Counted from the first letter of the stretch, positions 27,724 to 37,205 are shown. The stretch is DNA of 64,000 nucleotides from Mycolicibacterium monacense (GCF_010731575.1 NZ_AP022617.1:310001-374000); one strand, 5' to 3'. Program-made: numbers and translations. Notes: generated by a model from the letters alone, not told the origin.

Positions 27724-28272
27724 ATGACCGCTGCAACCACCACGGCATTGAGCGCAGGCACCTGGGCCATCGACCCGGTGCACTCGACCATCGGCTTTTC
27801 CGTCCGCCACCTCATGGTGAGCAAGGTGCGCGGCACCTTCGACGACTACAGCGGGACCATCACGGTGGGTGAGGACGGCACCGCATCGGTGACCGCCGAG
27901 ATCGCCGTCGCCTCGGTCAACACCCGCAACGAACAGCGTGACGCCCACCTTCGCGCGGCCGACTTCTTCGACGTCGAGAACCACCCGGTCGCCACCTTCA
28001 CCTCGACCGGCGTACGGGCCGACGGCGACGGCTACGTCATCGACGGCGAGTTCACCCTCAAGGGCGTCACCAAGCCGATCACCCTCGACCTGGAGTTCAA
28101 CGGCACCAACCCGGGGATGGGTCACGGCGAGGTTGCCGGATTCGACGCCTCCGTGGTTCTCAACCGCAAGGACTTCGGCATCGACTTCGACGCCCCGCTG
28201 GAGACCGGCGGCGCGGTCGTCGGTGACAAGATCACCGTCACCCTCGAAATCGAAGCCCTCAAGCAGGCCTGA
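27724..28272 (+). CDS. YceI-family lipid-binding protein
   Basis: 182-aa protein of the YceI/polyisoprenoid-binding lipocalin-like fold. It begins with the family hallmark WAIDPVHSTIGFSVRHLMVSK and continues with KVRGTFDDYSG, ADFFDVENHPVATF and TLKGVTKPITLDLEF, ending in VVLNRKDFGIDFD. The ATG at 27724 is used because it is followed directly by conserved sequence. There is no signal peptide, as in other actinobacterial cytoplasmic YceI proteins. The ligand (isoprenoid or fatty amide) is unknown. It is a single gene closed by a strong hairpin. Confidence 0.93.
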   Translation: MTAATTTALSAGTWAIDPVHSTIGFSVRHLMVSKVRGTFDDYSGTITVGEDGTASVTAEIAVASVNTRNEQRDAHLRAADFFDVENHPVATFTSTGVRADGDGYVIDGEFTLKGVTKPITLDLEFNGTNPGMGHGEVAGFDASVVLNRKDFGIDFDAPLETGGAVVGDKITVTLEIEALKQA

Positions 28273-28283
28273 TACCGACTTCC

Positions 28284-28324
28284 CGACGCCACGGTGCCGC
28301 ACGGTGTACGACACCGTGGCGTCG
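28284..28324 (+). terminator. Hairpin terminator of the YceI gene
   Basis: Perfect 13-base arms CGACGCCACGGTG (28284-28296) and CACCGTGGCGTCG (28312-28324) with a 15-base loop, followed by TTTCTGTCC. Confidence 0.8.
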
Positions 28325-28588
28325 TTTCTGTCCACGCGTTGTCCCAGCGCACAATCGCTTACGCGCATCAGGTGTGGCGGGTGGCAGGTTTGTATCTGCG
28401 ACGTTTAGTATCAGTAACCACGCGCGGCTCCAGTCCGGGTTGGCGCGTGAAAGTTAGGGCACACTGAGACAACCGTCCAGGTATCGGCTGGGATACTTCC
28501 AGGCGGATCGGCGGAACTGCCTCGGGGCGCCCGACCTGATCCGGCAGCCCACTGGACAGTTAGACCGAGGAACACTGAGGAGAATCCG
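28325..28588 (+). promoter_or_regulatory. Upstream region of fdxC
   Basis: About 264 bases without a gene; no long inverted repeat was found. An AT-richer patch around 28398-28418 (ACGTTTAGTATCAGTAAC) could hold a -10 element (TAGTAT), giving a long leader before the GAGGAGAA ribosome site and the GTG at 28589. Confidence 0.4.
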
Positions 28589-28912
28589 GTGACGTACACC
28601 ATTGCCGAACCCTGTGTCGACGTTAAAGACAAGGCATGTATCGAGGAGTGCCCCGTCGACTGCATCTATGAGGGCGCACGCATGCTGTACATCCACCCCG
28701 ACGAATGCGTCGACTGTGGAGCCTGCGAACCGGTGTGCCCCGTCGAGGCGATCTACTACGAGGACGACGTCCCGGACCAGTGGAGTGCCTACACCCAGTA
28801 CAACGCGGACTTCTTCGCCGAGCTCGGCTCCCCGGGCGGTGCGTCCAAGGTCGGCCAGACCGACAACGATCCGCAGGCCGTGAAGGACCTGCCCCCGCAG
28901 GGCGAGGACTGA
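28589..28912 (+). CDS. fdxC: Seven-iron ferredoxin FdxC
   Basis: 107-aa low-potential ferredoxin carrying one 3Fe-4S and one 4Fe-4S cluster, with cysteines C9, C17, C21, C25, C40, C43, C46 and C50; CVDCGACEPVCP holds the last four. The C-terminal 50 residues are the acidic extension typical of the mycobacterial form. GTG start with GAGGAGAA nine bases upstream. Gene order fdxC then aminotransferase is as in Rv1177-Rv1178. It probably donates electrons to cytochromes P450 or other oxidoreductases. Confidence 0.96.
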   Translation: MTYTIAEPCVDVKDKACIEECPVDCIYEGARMLYIHPDECVDCGACEPVCPVEAIYYEDDVPDQWSAYTQYNADFFAELGSPGGASKVGQTDNDPQAVKDLPPQGED

Positions 28913-28955
28913 CACGCCTCCGCACGAACCCGCCCCTGAGGTAGCCCGCCGGGCG

Positions 28956-30053
28956 GTCTCCGCGAAGCTGCCGGAGTTCCCCTGGGACACGCTGGCGGCG
29001 GCCGGCGCGCAGGCTCGCGCGCACCCGGACGGCATCGTCGACCTGTCGGTCGGCACCCCTGTGGACGAGGTGGCGCCCGTCATCCGTGAGGCGCTCGCGG
29101 CGGCCAGTGGCGCGCCCGGGTATCCGACGACCGCGGGAACACCCGAGCTACGGGCGTCGGCGAAGGCCGCGCTCGAACGCCGCTACGGCATCACCGGCCT
29201 GGGGGACGACGCCGTGCTGCCCGTCATCGGCAGCAAGGAGCTCATCGCGTGGCTGCCCACGCTGCTCGGGGCGGGATCGGACGATCTGGTGGTGGTGCCC
29301 GAACTCGCGTACCCCACCTACGACGTCGGCGCCCGGCTGGCCGGAGCCCAGGTGATCCGGGCCGATTCGCTCACCCAGTTGGGCCCGCAGCGGCCGGCGC
29401 TGATCTTCCTCAACTCGCCGAGCAACCCGACCGGACGGGTGCTGGGCGTCGACCACCTCCGCAAGGTCGTCGGCTGGGCCCGCGACCGCGGGGTGCTCGT
29501 CGCCTCCGACGAGTGCTACCTCGGCCTCGCCTGGGACGCCGAACCGGTCTCCGTGCTGCACCCCTCGGTCTGCGACGGCGACCACACCGGCCTGCTGGCC
29601 GTGCATTCGTTGTCCAAGACGTCGTCGCTGGCCGGCTACCGCGCCGGCTTCGTCGCAGGCGACCCGGCGGTCATCGCCGAACTGCTCGCGGTGCGTAAGC
29701 ACGCCGGGATGATGGTGCCGACCCCGGTGCAGGCGGCGATGGTGGCCGCCCTCGACGACGACGCCCACGAACGCGAGCAACGCGAGCGTTATGCGCGCCG
29801 CCGCGAGGTGCTGTTGCCCGCGCTGAAGGCCGCCGGTTACACCGTCGACCATTCCGAGGCCGGGCTGTACCTGTGGGCCACCCGCGCTGAACCGTGCCGG
29901 CAGACGGTCGACCGGCTGGCGCGGCTCGGGATCCTCGCCGCGCCGGGGGAGTTCTACGGACCACGCGGCGCACAGCACGTCCGACTGGCGCTGACCGCCA
30001 CCGACGAGCGGATCGCCGCCGCCGCCGAACGGCTTTCGGCGAATCAGGGTTAG
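28956..30053 (+). CDS. Aminotransferase, N-succinyldiaminopimelate type (Rv1178-like), no canonical start codon
   Basis: PLP-dependent class I/II aminotransferase, candidate DapC of the lysine/DAP pathway (Rv1178 orthologue by position). The PLP lysine is in VHSLSKTSSLAGYRAGF, and LNSPSNPTGRVLG is the substrate loop. The conserved N-terminus, starting SAKLPEFPWDTL, lies in the same frame from 28959, but the codon where M. tuberculosis has GTG is here GTC (28956-28958). In this frame no ATG, GTG or TTG exists between the upstream stop at 28881 and GTG 29061. Starting at 29061 would remove 35 conserved residues. Either a rare start (GTC, or CTG 28968), a sequence error, or a shortened protein. 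Confidence 0.85.
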   Translation, partial: VSAKLPEFPWDTLAAAGAQARAHPDGIVDLSVGTPVDEVAPVIREALAAASGAPGYPTTAGTPELRASAKAALERRYGITGLGDDAVLPVIGSKELIAWLPTLLGAGSDDLVVVPELAYPTYDVGARLAGAQVIRADSLTQLGPQRPALIFLNSPSNPTGRVLGVDHLRKVVGWARDRGVLVASDECYLGLAWDAEPVSVLHPSVCDGDHTGLLAVHSLSKTSSLAGYRAGFVAGDPAVIAELLAVRKHAGMMVPTPVQAAMVAALDDDAHEREQRERYARRREVLLPALKAAGYTVDHSEAGLYLWATRAEPCRQTVDRLARLGILAAPGEFYGPRGAQHVRLALTATDERIAAAAERLSANQG

Positions 30054-30083
30054 CCCGCCGGCACCCGTAATACCGTCGATGCC

Positions 30084-31832
30084 GTGGACCGGCTTCCGTT
30101 CAGTACCGCCGACAAAGCCGAGCGTTACCGCACCGAGCGCTTCGCCGGGGCCGTCGGCCTGAACTGGTACACGACCGATCCCACGCTGCAGTTCACGCTC
30201 GCCTACTACGTGCCGCCGGACCAATTGCCCGTTGCCGAAACACATCTGACGCGCATCGGGGAGTTGATGGGCGGTGCGGTCGCCCGATGGGCCGAGGAGA
30301 CCGACCGCAACCCGCCGCGGCTGGAGCGCTACGACAAGTGGGGCCACGACGTCAGCCGGGTCGTCATGCCACCGTCGTTCACCGCAGCCAAGCGCGCGGT
30401 GCTCGACGCCCAACAGGCGCTACGCGACGATATGCGCGCCGCCGGGGGCCGCTCGTCGATCCCGATGTTCGCCGCGAACTACCTGCTCAACCAGGCCGAC
30501 ATCGGGTTGGGCTGCGCGCTGGGCACCGGTGGCGGCATGGTGGCTGCCCTGGTGGCCGCGTATGCACCCGCCGACGTACGCGACCACGTGCTCGCGAAGT
30601 TCGAGTCCGGTGAGTGGGCGGGGGAGACGGCCCAGATGCTCACCGAACGCACCGGAGGTTCCGACCTCGGCGCGCTGGAGACGACGGCGACCCGCCGGGG
30701 CGATGCCTGGCGGCTCGACGGGTTCAAGTGGTTCGCGTCGAACTGCGACGGTGAGGCCTTCGTCGTCCTGGCCAAACCCGAGGGAGCGCCCGACTCCGGG
30801 CGCGGTGTCGCCTCGTTCCTCGTCCTGCGCACCCGGCGCGACGGCTCCCGCAACGGGGTGCGCATCCGGCGGCTGAAGAACAAACTCGGCACCCGTTCGG
30901 TGGCCTCCGGAGAGGTGGAGTTCGTCGACGCCGAGGCGTTCCTGCTCTCGGGTGAGCCCAGCACCGAGGCGGGACCGTCCGACGGCAAGGGGCTGGGCCG
31001 GATGATGGAACTCACCAACGCCGCCCGCCTCGGCATCGCACTGTTCGCCGTCGGGAATGCGCGACGCGCCCTGGTCGAATCGCTGACCTATGCGCGGAAT
31101 CGGCACGCGTTCGGGTCCGCGCTGATCGACAAACCGCTGATGCGGCGCAAACTCGCCGAGATGATCGTCGACGTCGAGGCCGCCCAGGCGCTGGTGTTCG
31201 ATTGCACGGGGCTGGCCAATCACCGTCAGCCGCGGCGCGTGCGGCAGCGCATCGCGGTGCCGGTCACCAAACTCAAGGTGTGCCGGCTCGGCATCACGGC
31301 CGCGTCCGATGCGGTCGAGATCCACGGCGGCAACGGCTACATCGAGGACTGGCCGGTGGCCCGGTTGCTGCGCGATGCACAGGTCAACACCATCTGGGAG
31401 GGCCCCGACAACATCCTGTGCCTCGACGTCGCGCGCGGCATCCGGCGCGCTCACGCGCACGAACAGCTGCTGAGCCGGTTGCACGACGCGGTGTCGGTGT
31501 CCGACGACGAGGCGACCACCGCGCTGGTGTCCCGGCGCGTCGACGATCTCGACGCCGCGATCACGGCCTGGACGAAGCTCCACGGTGCGGTCGCCGAGGC
31601 ACGCCTGTTCCCGCTGGCGCAGTTCATGGCCGACGTGTATGCGGGCGCTCTGCTGACCGAGCAGGCGGCGTGGGAACGCGCGGAACGCGGCGGTGAGCGG
31701 AAAGCGTTGGTCGCCCGGCTGTATGCCCGGCGCTACCTCGACGATCCCGGCCCGCTGCGCGGTATCGACGACGATCGCGACGAGGCGTTGGAGCGGTTCG
31801 ACGAGCTGGTCGACGGCGCGTTCAGCGGCTGA
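30084..31832 (+). CDS. AidB-like acyl-CoA dehydrogenase
   Basis: 582-aa flavoprotein of the acyl-CoA dehydrogenase superfamily in the long AidB-type subfamily. Typical pieces are MLTERTGGSDLGALETTA (FAD loop), WFASNCDGEAF, EIHGGNGYIEDWPVARLLRDA and the candidate catalytic base in TIWEGPDNILCLD. GTG start at 30084. It lies between the aminotransferase and the proline genes in place of the pks/fadD21 block of M. tuberculosis. The last 100 bases overlap the convergent PucR-type regulator on the other strand. The substrate is unknown; AidB members act on isovaleryl-CoA weakly or bind DNA. Confidence 0.88.
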   Translation: MDRLPFSTADKAERYRTERFAGAVGLNWYTTDPTLQFTLAYYVPPDQLPVAETHLTRIGELMGGAVARWAEETDRNPPRLERYDKWGHDVSRVVMPPSFTAAKRAVLDAQQALRDDMRAAGGRSSIPMFAANYLLNQADIGLGCALGTGGGMVAALVAAYAPADVRDHVLAKFESGEWAGETAQMLTERTGGSDLGALETTATRRGDAWRLDGFKWFASNCDGEAFVVLAKPEGAPDSGRGVASFLVLRTRRDGSRNGVRIRRLKNKLGTRSVASGEVEFVDAEAFLLSGEPSTEAGPSDGKGLGRMMELTNAARLGIALFAVGNARRALVESLTYARNRHAFGSALIDKPLMRRKLAEMIVDVEAAQALVFDCTGLANHRQPRRVRQRIAVPVTKLKVCRLGITAASDAVEIHGGNGYIEDWPVARLLRDAQVNTIWEGPDNILCLDVARGIRRAHAHEQLLSRLHDAVSVSDDEATTALVSRRVDDLDAAITAWTKLHGAVAEARLFPLAQFMADVYAGALLTEQAAWERAERGGERKALVARLYARRYLDDPGPLRGIDDDRDEALERFDELVDGAFSG

Positions 31833-33397
31833 GCACTTTCGGTGGCGCGAAGACCCAGGGCGAGCACCAGCCGGTCGTCGGGGTCGTCGAGCGAGGTGCC
31901 GAGCAGCGTCTCGATGCGCCGGACCCGGTAGCGAATCGTGTTGGGGTGCACGTGCATCCGACTTGCGACGGCCGCGATGTCGCCGAAGCCGTCGAGGTAG
32001 GCGTGCAGCGTCTCGGCCAGCAGCGGATCCTTTTCACGGAGGGTCCGCACCCGCGGGTCGACGAGCCCGGGACGGCCGGCGACATGCGCGACGATCTCGT
32101 CCAGCAGCACCGTGGCACGGGCGTCCGCCAGCGAGGTGATCTGTCCGATGGCGCCGGGATGGCGTGCGGCACTGTCGAATACGCGGTCGATCTCGGCTCG
32201 CGAGGCCGCGACGTCGGCCAGCCCGGGCAGCGGCGCGGCGATCACCGCGTGTAGCGTCAACCCGGCCTCACGGCGCAGCGTACCCACGACGCCGCGCACC
32301 CATGACGTCACCGACGGCGCGCCGATCTCGGGGAGCACCACGTACACCCGGTCACCGGCCGAGGCGACCTGGGCGTCGGCGCGAAATGCCGTGGCGCTCA
32401 GCGCGATGACATCGGCGGGAGGAGTGGGCGCCGCTGTGCCGAAGCCGATCAGCGCGGCGCGGCTGTCGGCGTCGACGCCCAGCTCGCGGGCGATGGCGCC
32501 GATGTCGGTGTCGGTGTCGGACAGCCCGAGCAACTCCCGCACCCGCAGGGTGTGCGTGGACGGGGTCGCCGCCATCCTGCCGAGCACCCGCGCCGCCAGC
32601 ACCGCCCCGCCGCGCAACACCTCCTCGGCGTCGTCGGCGAACGGTGCCGAACCCTGCTGCAGCCAGATGGTGCCGGCGAACGTGGGTGTGCGACGGGCCC
32701 CCGATCGCAGGTGGATGCCGACCGCCATACGCGGGCGCAGCCCGAGCTCGGGCCGTTCGGCCACCCGCACCACGTCGCGACCGGCTCGCAGCGCGTCGAA
32801 GATGCCCCACTGCCCGATCCAGGCCAGGTGCTCGGGCGGTCCCGCGCGGCCGAGGATCGACAGCCGGCGCAGCTCGTCGGCCTCCTCGCTGGACGCCGAG
32901 TACGCGAGGACGTGCGACTGTGCGTCCTCGATGCTGACCATGCCGCGGGCCCGGTCGGCGATGGACTGCGCGAGACCGAACAGGTCGGTGCCGCCGGGCA
33001 GCGGCGGATCGCCGTGGTCGCCGCGGTGGTCGAAGAACTGGTTGACCAGGCGGTACAGCCGTTCCCAGCGGGCATGCGGGTCGACCGCGACGACGGCCGC
33101 GCCGCGCGCTATCGCGTGCCGCACGAGTTCGGGCGCCGGGTCCTTGACGAACACCGCCACCGGGGGGCGTGGTTGCGCGGCCAGCCAGCGCACGGCGTCG
33201 TCCGACGGGACGCCGAGGAGGAAGAACAGGTCGGCGTTACCCGCCGATGGGGCGATGCCGAGCCGCACGTCGTCGGCGTCGACGAGCGCGACCGAGGCCA
33301 CCGGCAGGTCGAGACCCCGCGGCGCCTGCTGCAGCGTGACCATGGTGCGATCCAGCGCCAGCAGCAGCTCGCCGAGCCGGATCCGGGCGGCGCGCAT
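31733..33397 (-). CDS. PucR-family transcriptional regulator (Rv1186c-like)
   Basis: 554-aa regulator with an N-terminal PucR-type sensor region and a C-terminal helix-turn-helix of the PucR/CdaR type: DIAAVASRMHVHPNTIRYRV then RRIETLLG. It is divergent from the P5C dehydrogenase gene and corresponds to Rv1186c. PucR proteins upstream of rocA/putB control proline use (PruR-like in mycobacteria), so it probably senses proline or a product and activates the two genes. The last 33 codons, Ser-rich and unconserved in look, are the antisense of the acyl-CoA dehydrogenase end (100-base overlap). Confidence 0.9.
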   Translation of the reverse strand: MRAARIRLGELLLALDRTMVTLQQAPRGLDLPVASVALVDADDVRLGIAPSAGNADLFFLLGVPSDDAVRWLAAQPRPPVAVFVKDPAPELVRHAIARGAAVVAVDPHARWERLYRLVNQFFDHRGDHGDPPLPGGTDLFGLAQSIADRARGMVSIEDAQSHVLAYSASSEEADELRRLSILGRAGPPEHLAWIGQWGIFDALRAGRDVVRVAERPELGLRPRMAVGIHLRSGARRTPTFAGTIWLQQGSAPFADDAEEVLRGGAVLAARVLGRMAATPSTHTLRVRELLGLSDTDTDIGAIARELGVDADSRAALIGFGTAAPTPPADVIALSATAFRADAQVASAGDRVYVVLPEIGAPSVTSWVRGVVGTLRREAGLTLHAVIAAPLPGLADVAASRAEIDRVFDSAARHPGAIGQITSLADARATVLLDEIVAHVAGRPGLVDPRVRTLREKDPLLAETLHAYLDGFGDIAAVASRMHVHPNTIRYRVRRIETLLGTSLDDPDDRLVLALGLRATESAQPLNAPSTSSSNRSNASSRSSSIPRSGPGSSR

Positions 33398-33480
33398 ATT
33401 GTCCGATCGTAATGGCCTGGCGGTGTTTCTTTGGCCGATCGGCTAAGTGACGCAGGTCTCGTCTCGGGGATTCTTGAGCC

Positions 33481-35109
33481 ATGGACGCGATCACCGACGT
33501 ACCCCTGCCGGCCAACGAGCCGGTGCACGACTACGCCCCCGGGTCGGGTGAACGCACCCGCCTCACCGACGCCCTCGACGCGTTGGCCGCCACACCCCTC
33601 GATCTGCCGCACGTCATCGGCGGCCACCACCGCATGGGTGACGGCGAGCGCATGGACGTCGTGCAGCCGCACCGGCACGCCGAGCGGCTGGGCACGTTCG
33701 CCAACGCCTCGCACGACGACGCCCGCGCCGCCGTCGACGCCGCGCTCGCCGCGAAACCGGCGTGGGAGGCGACGCCGTTCGACGAGCGCGCGGCGGTCTT
33801 CCTGCGCGCGGCCGATCTGCTTGCCGGGCCGTGGCGGGAGAAGCTCGCCGCGGCGACCATGCTCGGCCAGTCCAAATCGGCCTATCAGGCCGAGATCGAC
33901 GCCGCGTGCGAGCTGATCGACTTCTGGCGGTTCAACGTGGCGTTCGCCCGCGGCATCCTCACACAGCAGCCGGTGAGCGCCCGAGGGGTGTGGAACCGCA
34001 CCGACTACCGGCCGCTGGAGGGGTTCGTCTACGCGATCACCCCGTTCAACTTCACCGCGATCGCCGGGAATCTGCCGACGGCGCCGGCGTTGATGGGCAA
34101 CACCGTCGTGTGGAAGCCGTCGCCGACGCAGACGTTCGCCGCGTACCTGACGATGCAGCTGCTCGAGGCGGCGGGCCTGCCGGACGGCGTGATCAACATG
34201 GTGGCCGGCGACGGTAGGGCGGTGTCCGATGTGGCCCTGGCCGATCCGCGGCTGGCGGGCATCCACTTCACCGGGTCGACGGCCACGTTCCAGCATCTGT
34301 GGCGTGAGGTCGGTGCGAACATCGAGCGCTACCACGGCTATCCGCGTCTGGTCGGGGAGACCGGCGGGAAGGACTTCGTCGTCGCACACACGAGCGCACA
34401 ACCGGACGTGTTGCGGACGGCGCTGATCCGTGGCGCGTTCGACTACCAGGGGCAGAAGTGCTCGGCGGCCTCTCGGGCGTTCATCCCTCGCTCGGTGTGG
34501 CAGCGGATGGGTGACGACTTCCTCGCGGCCACCGAGGCGGTGCGCTACGGCGACGTCACCGACCTGTCGAACTTCGGTGGGGCACTGATCGACTCGCGGT
34601 CGTTCGCCAAGAACGTCGCGGCGATCGAGCGGGCGAAGAGCGCATCCTCGGTGACGGTCGCGGTCGGTGGCGAGTACGACGACAGCGAGGGCTATTTCGT
34701 CCGGCCGACGGTGCTGCTCTCCGACGATCCGTCCGACGAGTCGTTCAGCACCGAATACTTCGGGCCGATCCTGTCGGTGCACGTCTATCCCGACGACGAC
34801 TACGAGCGCATCCTCGGCGTCGTCGACACCGGAGCGAAGTACGCGTTGACCGGCGCGGTGATCGCCGACGATCGCAGCGCGGTGCTTACCGCCCAGCAGC
34901 GGTTGCGCCACACCGCGGGCAACTTCTACGTCAACGACAAACCGACCGGCGCGGTGGTGGGTCAGCAGCCGTTCGGCGGATCGCGCGCATCGGGCACCAA
35001 CGACAAGGCGGGGTCGCCGATGAACCTGCTGCGGTGGACGTCGGCGCGGTCGATCAAGGAGAACTTCGTCCCGCCGACCGACCACGACTATCCCCACATG
35101 GAGGTGTGA
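33481..35109 (+). CDS. rocA: L-glutamate gamma-semialdehyde (P5C) dehydrogenase
   Basis: 542-aa aldehyde dehydrogenase of the P5C dehydrogenase type that oxidises glutamate semialdehyde to glutamate with NAD, the second step of proline breakdown. The active-site Cys is in FDYQGQKCSAASRAF and the general base in RLVGETGGKDFVV; the NAD loop reads GFVYAITPFNFTAIAGN. ATG 33481. The next gene, proline dehydrogenase, begins three bases after the stop. Corresponds to Rv1187. Confidence 0.96.
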   Translation: MDAITDVPLPANEPVHDYAPGSGERTRLTDALDALAATPLDLPHVIGGHHRMGDGERMDVVQPHRHAERLGTFANASHDDARAAVDAALAAKPAWEATPFDERAAVFLRAADLLAGPWREKLAAATMLGQSKSAYQAEIDAACELIDFWRFNVAFARGILTQQPVSARGVWNRTDYRPLEGFVYAITPFNFTAIAGNLPTAPALMGNTVVWKPSPTQTFAAYLTMQLLEAAGLPDGVINMVAGDGRAVSDVALADPRLAGIHFTGSTATFQHLWREVGANIERYHGYPRLVGETGGKDFVVAHTSAQPDVLRTALIRGAFDYQGQKCSAASRAFIPRSVWQRMGDDFLAATEAVRYGDVTDLSNFGGALIDSRSFAKNVAAIERAKSASSVTVAVGGEYDDSEGYFVRPTVLLSDDPSDESFSTEYFGPILSVHVYPDDDYERILGVVDTGAKYALTGAVIADDRSAVLTAQQRLRHTAGNFYVNDKPTGAVVGQQPFGGSRASGTNDKAGSPMNLLRWTSARSIKENFVPPTDHDYPHMEV

Positions 35110-35112
35110 GCA

Positions 35113-36069
35113 ATGGGTGCCTTCCAGCGCGTAGCACGTCCGGTGATCCTGGCGGCCGCCCGGTCGGACTCGCTGCGGCACACGGCGGAGCGGCTGCCGG
35201 TGACACGGAATGTGGTGCACCGCTTCGTACCTGGCGAAAGCGTCGAAGAGGCGATGTACTGCGTTACGGGACTGCGGAACTCGGGCCGCATGGTCAGCGT
35301 CGACTACCTCGGCGAGGATGTGACCGACGTCGACACCGCGAACGCGACCGTCGAGGCGTACGTGAAACTGCTCGACGCACTTGGCCGCCGGGACGAGCCG
35401 GCCGGTGCCGTCAGGCCGCTGGAGGTGTCGCTGAAGCTCTCCGCGCTGGGTCAGGCGCTGCCGCGGGACGGCGAGAAGATCGCACTGGAGAACGCGCACA
35501 CGATCTGCACGCACGCCCAACGCGTCGGTGCGTGGGTGACCGTCGATGCCGAGGACCACACGACCACCGACTCGACGCTGTCGATCGTGCGCGAGTTGCG
35601 TTCGGAGTTCGACTGGTTGGGCACGGTGCTGCAGGCCTACCTGCGCCGCACGCAGGCCGACTGTGCGGAGTTCGCCGCCTCCGGGGCGCGGATCCGGTTG
35701 TGCAAGGGGGCGTATGACGAACCGGCTTCAGTGGCGTTCCGCGATGCGGACGAGGTCACGGACAACTATCTGCGCTGTCTGGAGACGCTGATGGCAGGAC
35801 GCGGGTATCCGATGGTGGCGTCACACGATCCGGTGGTGATCGACGCGGTGCCGGGGCTGGCGGCGGCGCAGGGACGGGCATCCGGGAGTTACGAATATCA
35901 GATGCTGTACGGCATCCGTGACCAGGAGCAGCAACGGCTGGCCGATGCCGGAAACGTTGTTCGCGTGTATGTTCCGTTCGGCACGCAGTGGTATGGCTAC
36001 TTCGTTCGCAGGCTCGCCGAACGGCCGGCAAACATGGCGTTCTTCCTGAGAGCCCTGGCGGGTCGCTGA
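35113..36069 (+). CDS. Proline dehydrogenase, monofunctional
   Basis: 318-aa FAD enzyme oxidising proline to P5C at the membrane, passing electrons to quinone. Conserved motifs include RIRLCKGAYDEP, PMVASHDP, EYQMLYGIRDQEQQR and YVPFGTQWYGYFVRRLAER, the last carrying the substrate-binding Arg pair. The ATG at 35113 is three bases after the rocA stop, so the pair is one transcript. Corresponds to Rv1188 (putB). Confidence 0.95.
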   Translation: MGAFQRVARPVILAAARSDSLRHTAERLPVTRNVVHRFVPGESVEEAMYCVTGLRNSGRMVSVDYLGEDVTDVDTANATVEAYVKLLDALGRRDEPAGAVRPLEVSLKLSALGQALPRDGEKIALENAHTICTHAQRVGAWVTVDAEDHTTTDSTLSIVRELRSEFDWLGTVLQAYLRRTQADCAEFAASGARIRLCKGAYDEPASVAFRDADEVTDNYLRCLETLMAGRGYPMVASHDPVVIDAVPGLAAAQGRASGSYEYQMLYGIRDQEQQRLADAGNVVRVYVPFGTQWYGYFVRRLAERPANMAFFLRALAGR

Positions 36070-36171
36070 CACGTCTGTCATGATCATGATCGGCGCCGTG
36101 TCTGGCCGTGCCCGCCTTGGGTTCGGGGGAACGCGGTGGAGTCGGTCAGGCCACGGGCGCCGTCAGGTGGG

Positions 36172-36729
36172 TCACCACACCGGGAAGGCCGCGACGGCCA
36201 TGGTGACGTTGCCGCTGCACGGGCCGCCGAGGATGTCGGTGCGCCAACTGCCTTCGAGTGAACCGTCGCGCTGCGGCACGTAGTAGACGAAACTGCGCGC
36301 GGGCGCCCATACCTTCGGTACGCCGTCGCCCATGAAGCAGTCCCACTGCCAGTCGTAGGACTGCGTCCAACGGGCGCCGTCCCACGTGTAGCGAAGCGGT
36401 TGCGGAACGGTGGGATTCGACGAGCGTGGACCACTGACCACGGTGGCGATGCACACCCCACTCGAGCAGTCGGTCTTGAAGACGTATTGACCGGTGAAGT
36501 CGGCTTCGGGTTGTTGGGCCGCCGGGCTGGTGCCGGCCTTCTGCGAGGCATAGCTCACCACGGAGAACCTGCCCGTCCAGATCTGGCCGACGGGAGCCGC
36601 GGATGCGGTGTCCAACGGGCCGACGAGCGTACCGACCATGGCGAGCAACACGACGGCGGCGGTCGACAACGCCACTAACGCTCGACGGGTAGCCATCGTC
36701 TGCCTCGCACTCTTCATGACACTCTTCAT
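36172..36729 (-). CDS. Secreted protein of unknown function
   Basis: 185-aa exported protein. The ATG at 36729 (MKSVMKSARQTMATRRA) begins a signal peptide with hydrophobic core LVALSTAAVVLLAMVGTLVG and cleavage probably after TASA; an in-frame ATG at 36717 would also fit, since the first codons are a tandem 12-base duplication. The mature part is a beta-rich domain (IWTGRFSVVSYASQKAG, TWDGARWTQSYDWQWDCF) with four cysteines. It resembles small secreted mycobacterial proteins of unknown role; I do not recognise a named family. It lies just downstream of a SnoaL-like gene on the same strand. Confidence 0.8.
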   Translation of the reverse strand: MKSVMKSARQTMATRRALVALSTAAVVLLAMVGTLVGPLDTASAAPVGQIWTGRFSVVSYASQKAGTSPAAQQPEADFTGQYVFKTDCSSGVCIATVVSGPRSSNPTVPQPLRYTWDGARWTQSYDWQWDCFMGDGVPKVWAPARSFVYYVPQRDGSLEGSWRTDILGGPCSGNVTMAVAAFPVW

Positions 36730-36812
36730 GCCGGAAGCGCCAGCGTAGCAGTGGAATTCAGGCTGACCTGCGCTGTTACCCGAAATTGTCGATCTTGTTA
36801 CCGCGTCGGGGG

Positions 36813-37205
36813 TCACGTCATGCAGAAGGAGTGGTGTTCATGGGTGACGTACCAGCGACCGTCGTGCTGGCGTAGAGCGATGGTCATCCTCAGCCGGGTG
36901 TCGGGGTTCTGGTCGCACATCTCCTGGGTGCCGCACCGCAGCAGGCCGTATGCGAACGCCACGTCGGTGCCCGCGGTTACGTGCAGTTCGAGGAGTTCGA
37001 ACCTGGCGCCGCCGCGGAGGAATTCGAAGAAGTCCGGCCAGGTGCCGCGGTAGGCGTCGAGGCCGCGTACGCCGGTATGTGGCGGCGGCACGTCGAACAT
37101 CACGATGTCAGGATCGTGGTCGGCCAGCACGCCGTCGATGTCGCAGGCCGCGACGGCGTCGACCCATCGGGTGATCAGCTGGCGGATCGTTGTCTCGGTG
37201 CTCAT
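36813..37205 (-). CDS. SnoaL-like/NTF2-fold protein
   Basis: 130-aa protein of the SnoaL/ketosteroid-isomerase-like fold: ETTIRQLITRWVDAVAACDID, GVLADHDPDIVMFDVPPP, GLDAYRGTWPDFF, then TLRLRMTIAL-like strand and WYVTHEHHSF near the end. The ATG at 37205 is preferred to the longer frame at 37238. Members catalyse isomerisation or hydrolysis or act as binding proteins; the reaction here cannot be told. The stop lies 83 bases before the ATG of the secreted protein. Confidence 0.85.
   Translation of the reverse strand: MSTETTIRQLITRWVDAVAACDIDGVLADHDPDIVMFDVPPPHTGVRGLDAYRGTWPDFFEFLRGGARFELLELHVTAGTDVAFAYGLLRCGTQEMCDQNPDTRLRMTIALRQHDGRWYVTHEHHSFCMT

Noticed and set aside
36090..36110. CATGATCATG palindrome after the proline dehydrogenase gene
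   Set aside because: Short, low complexity, no flanking promoter and no T-run; not enough to call an operator or terminator.
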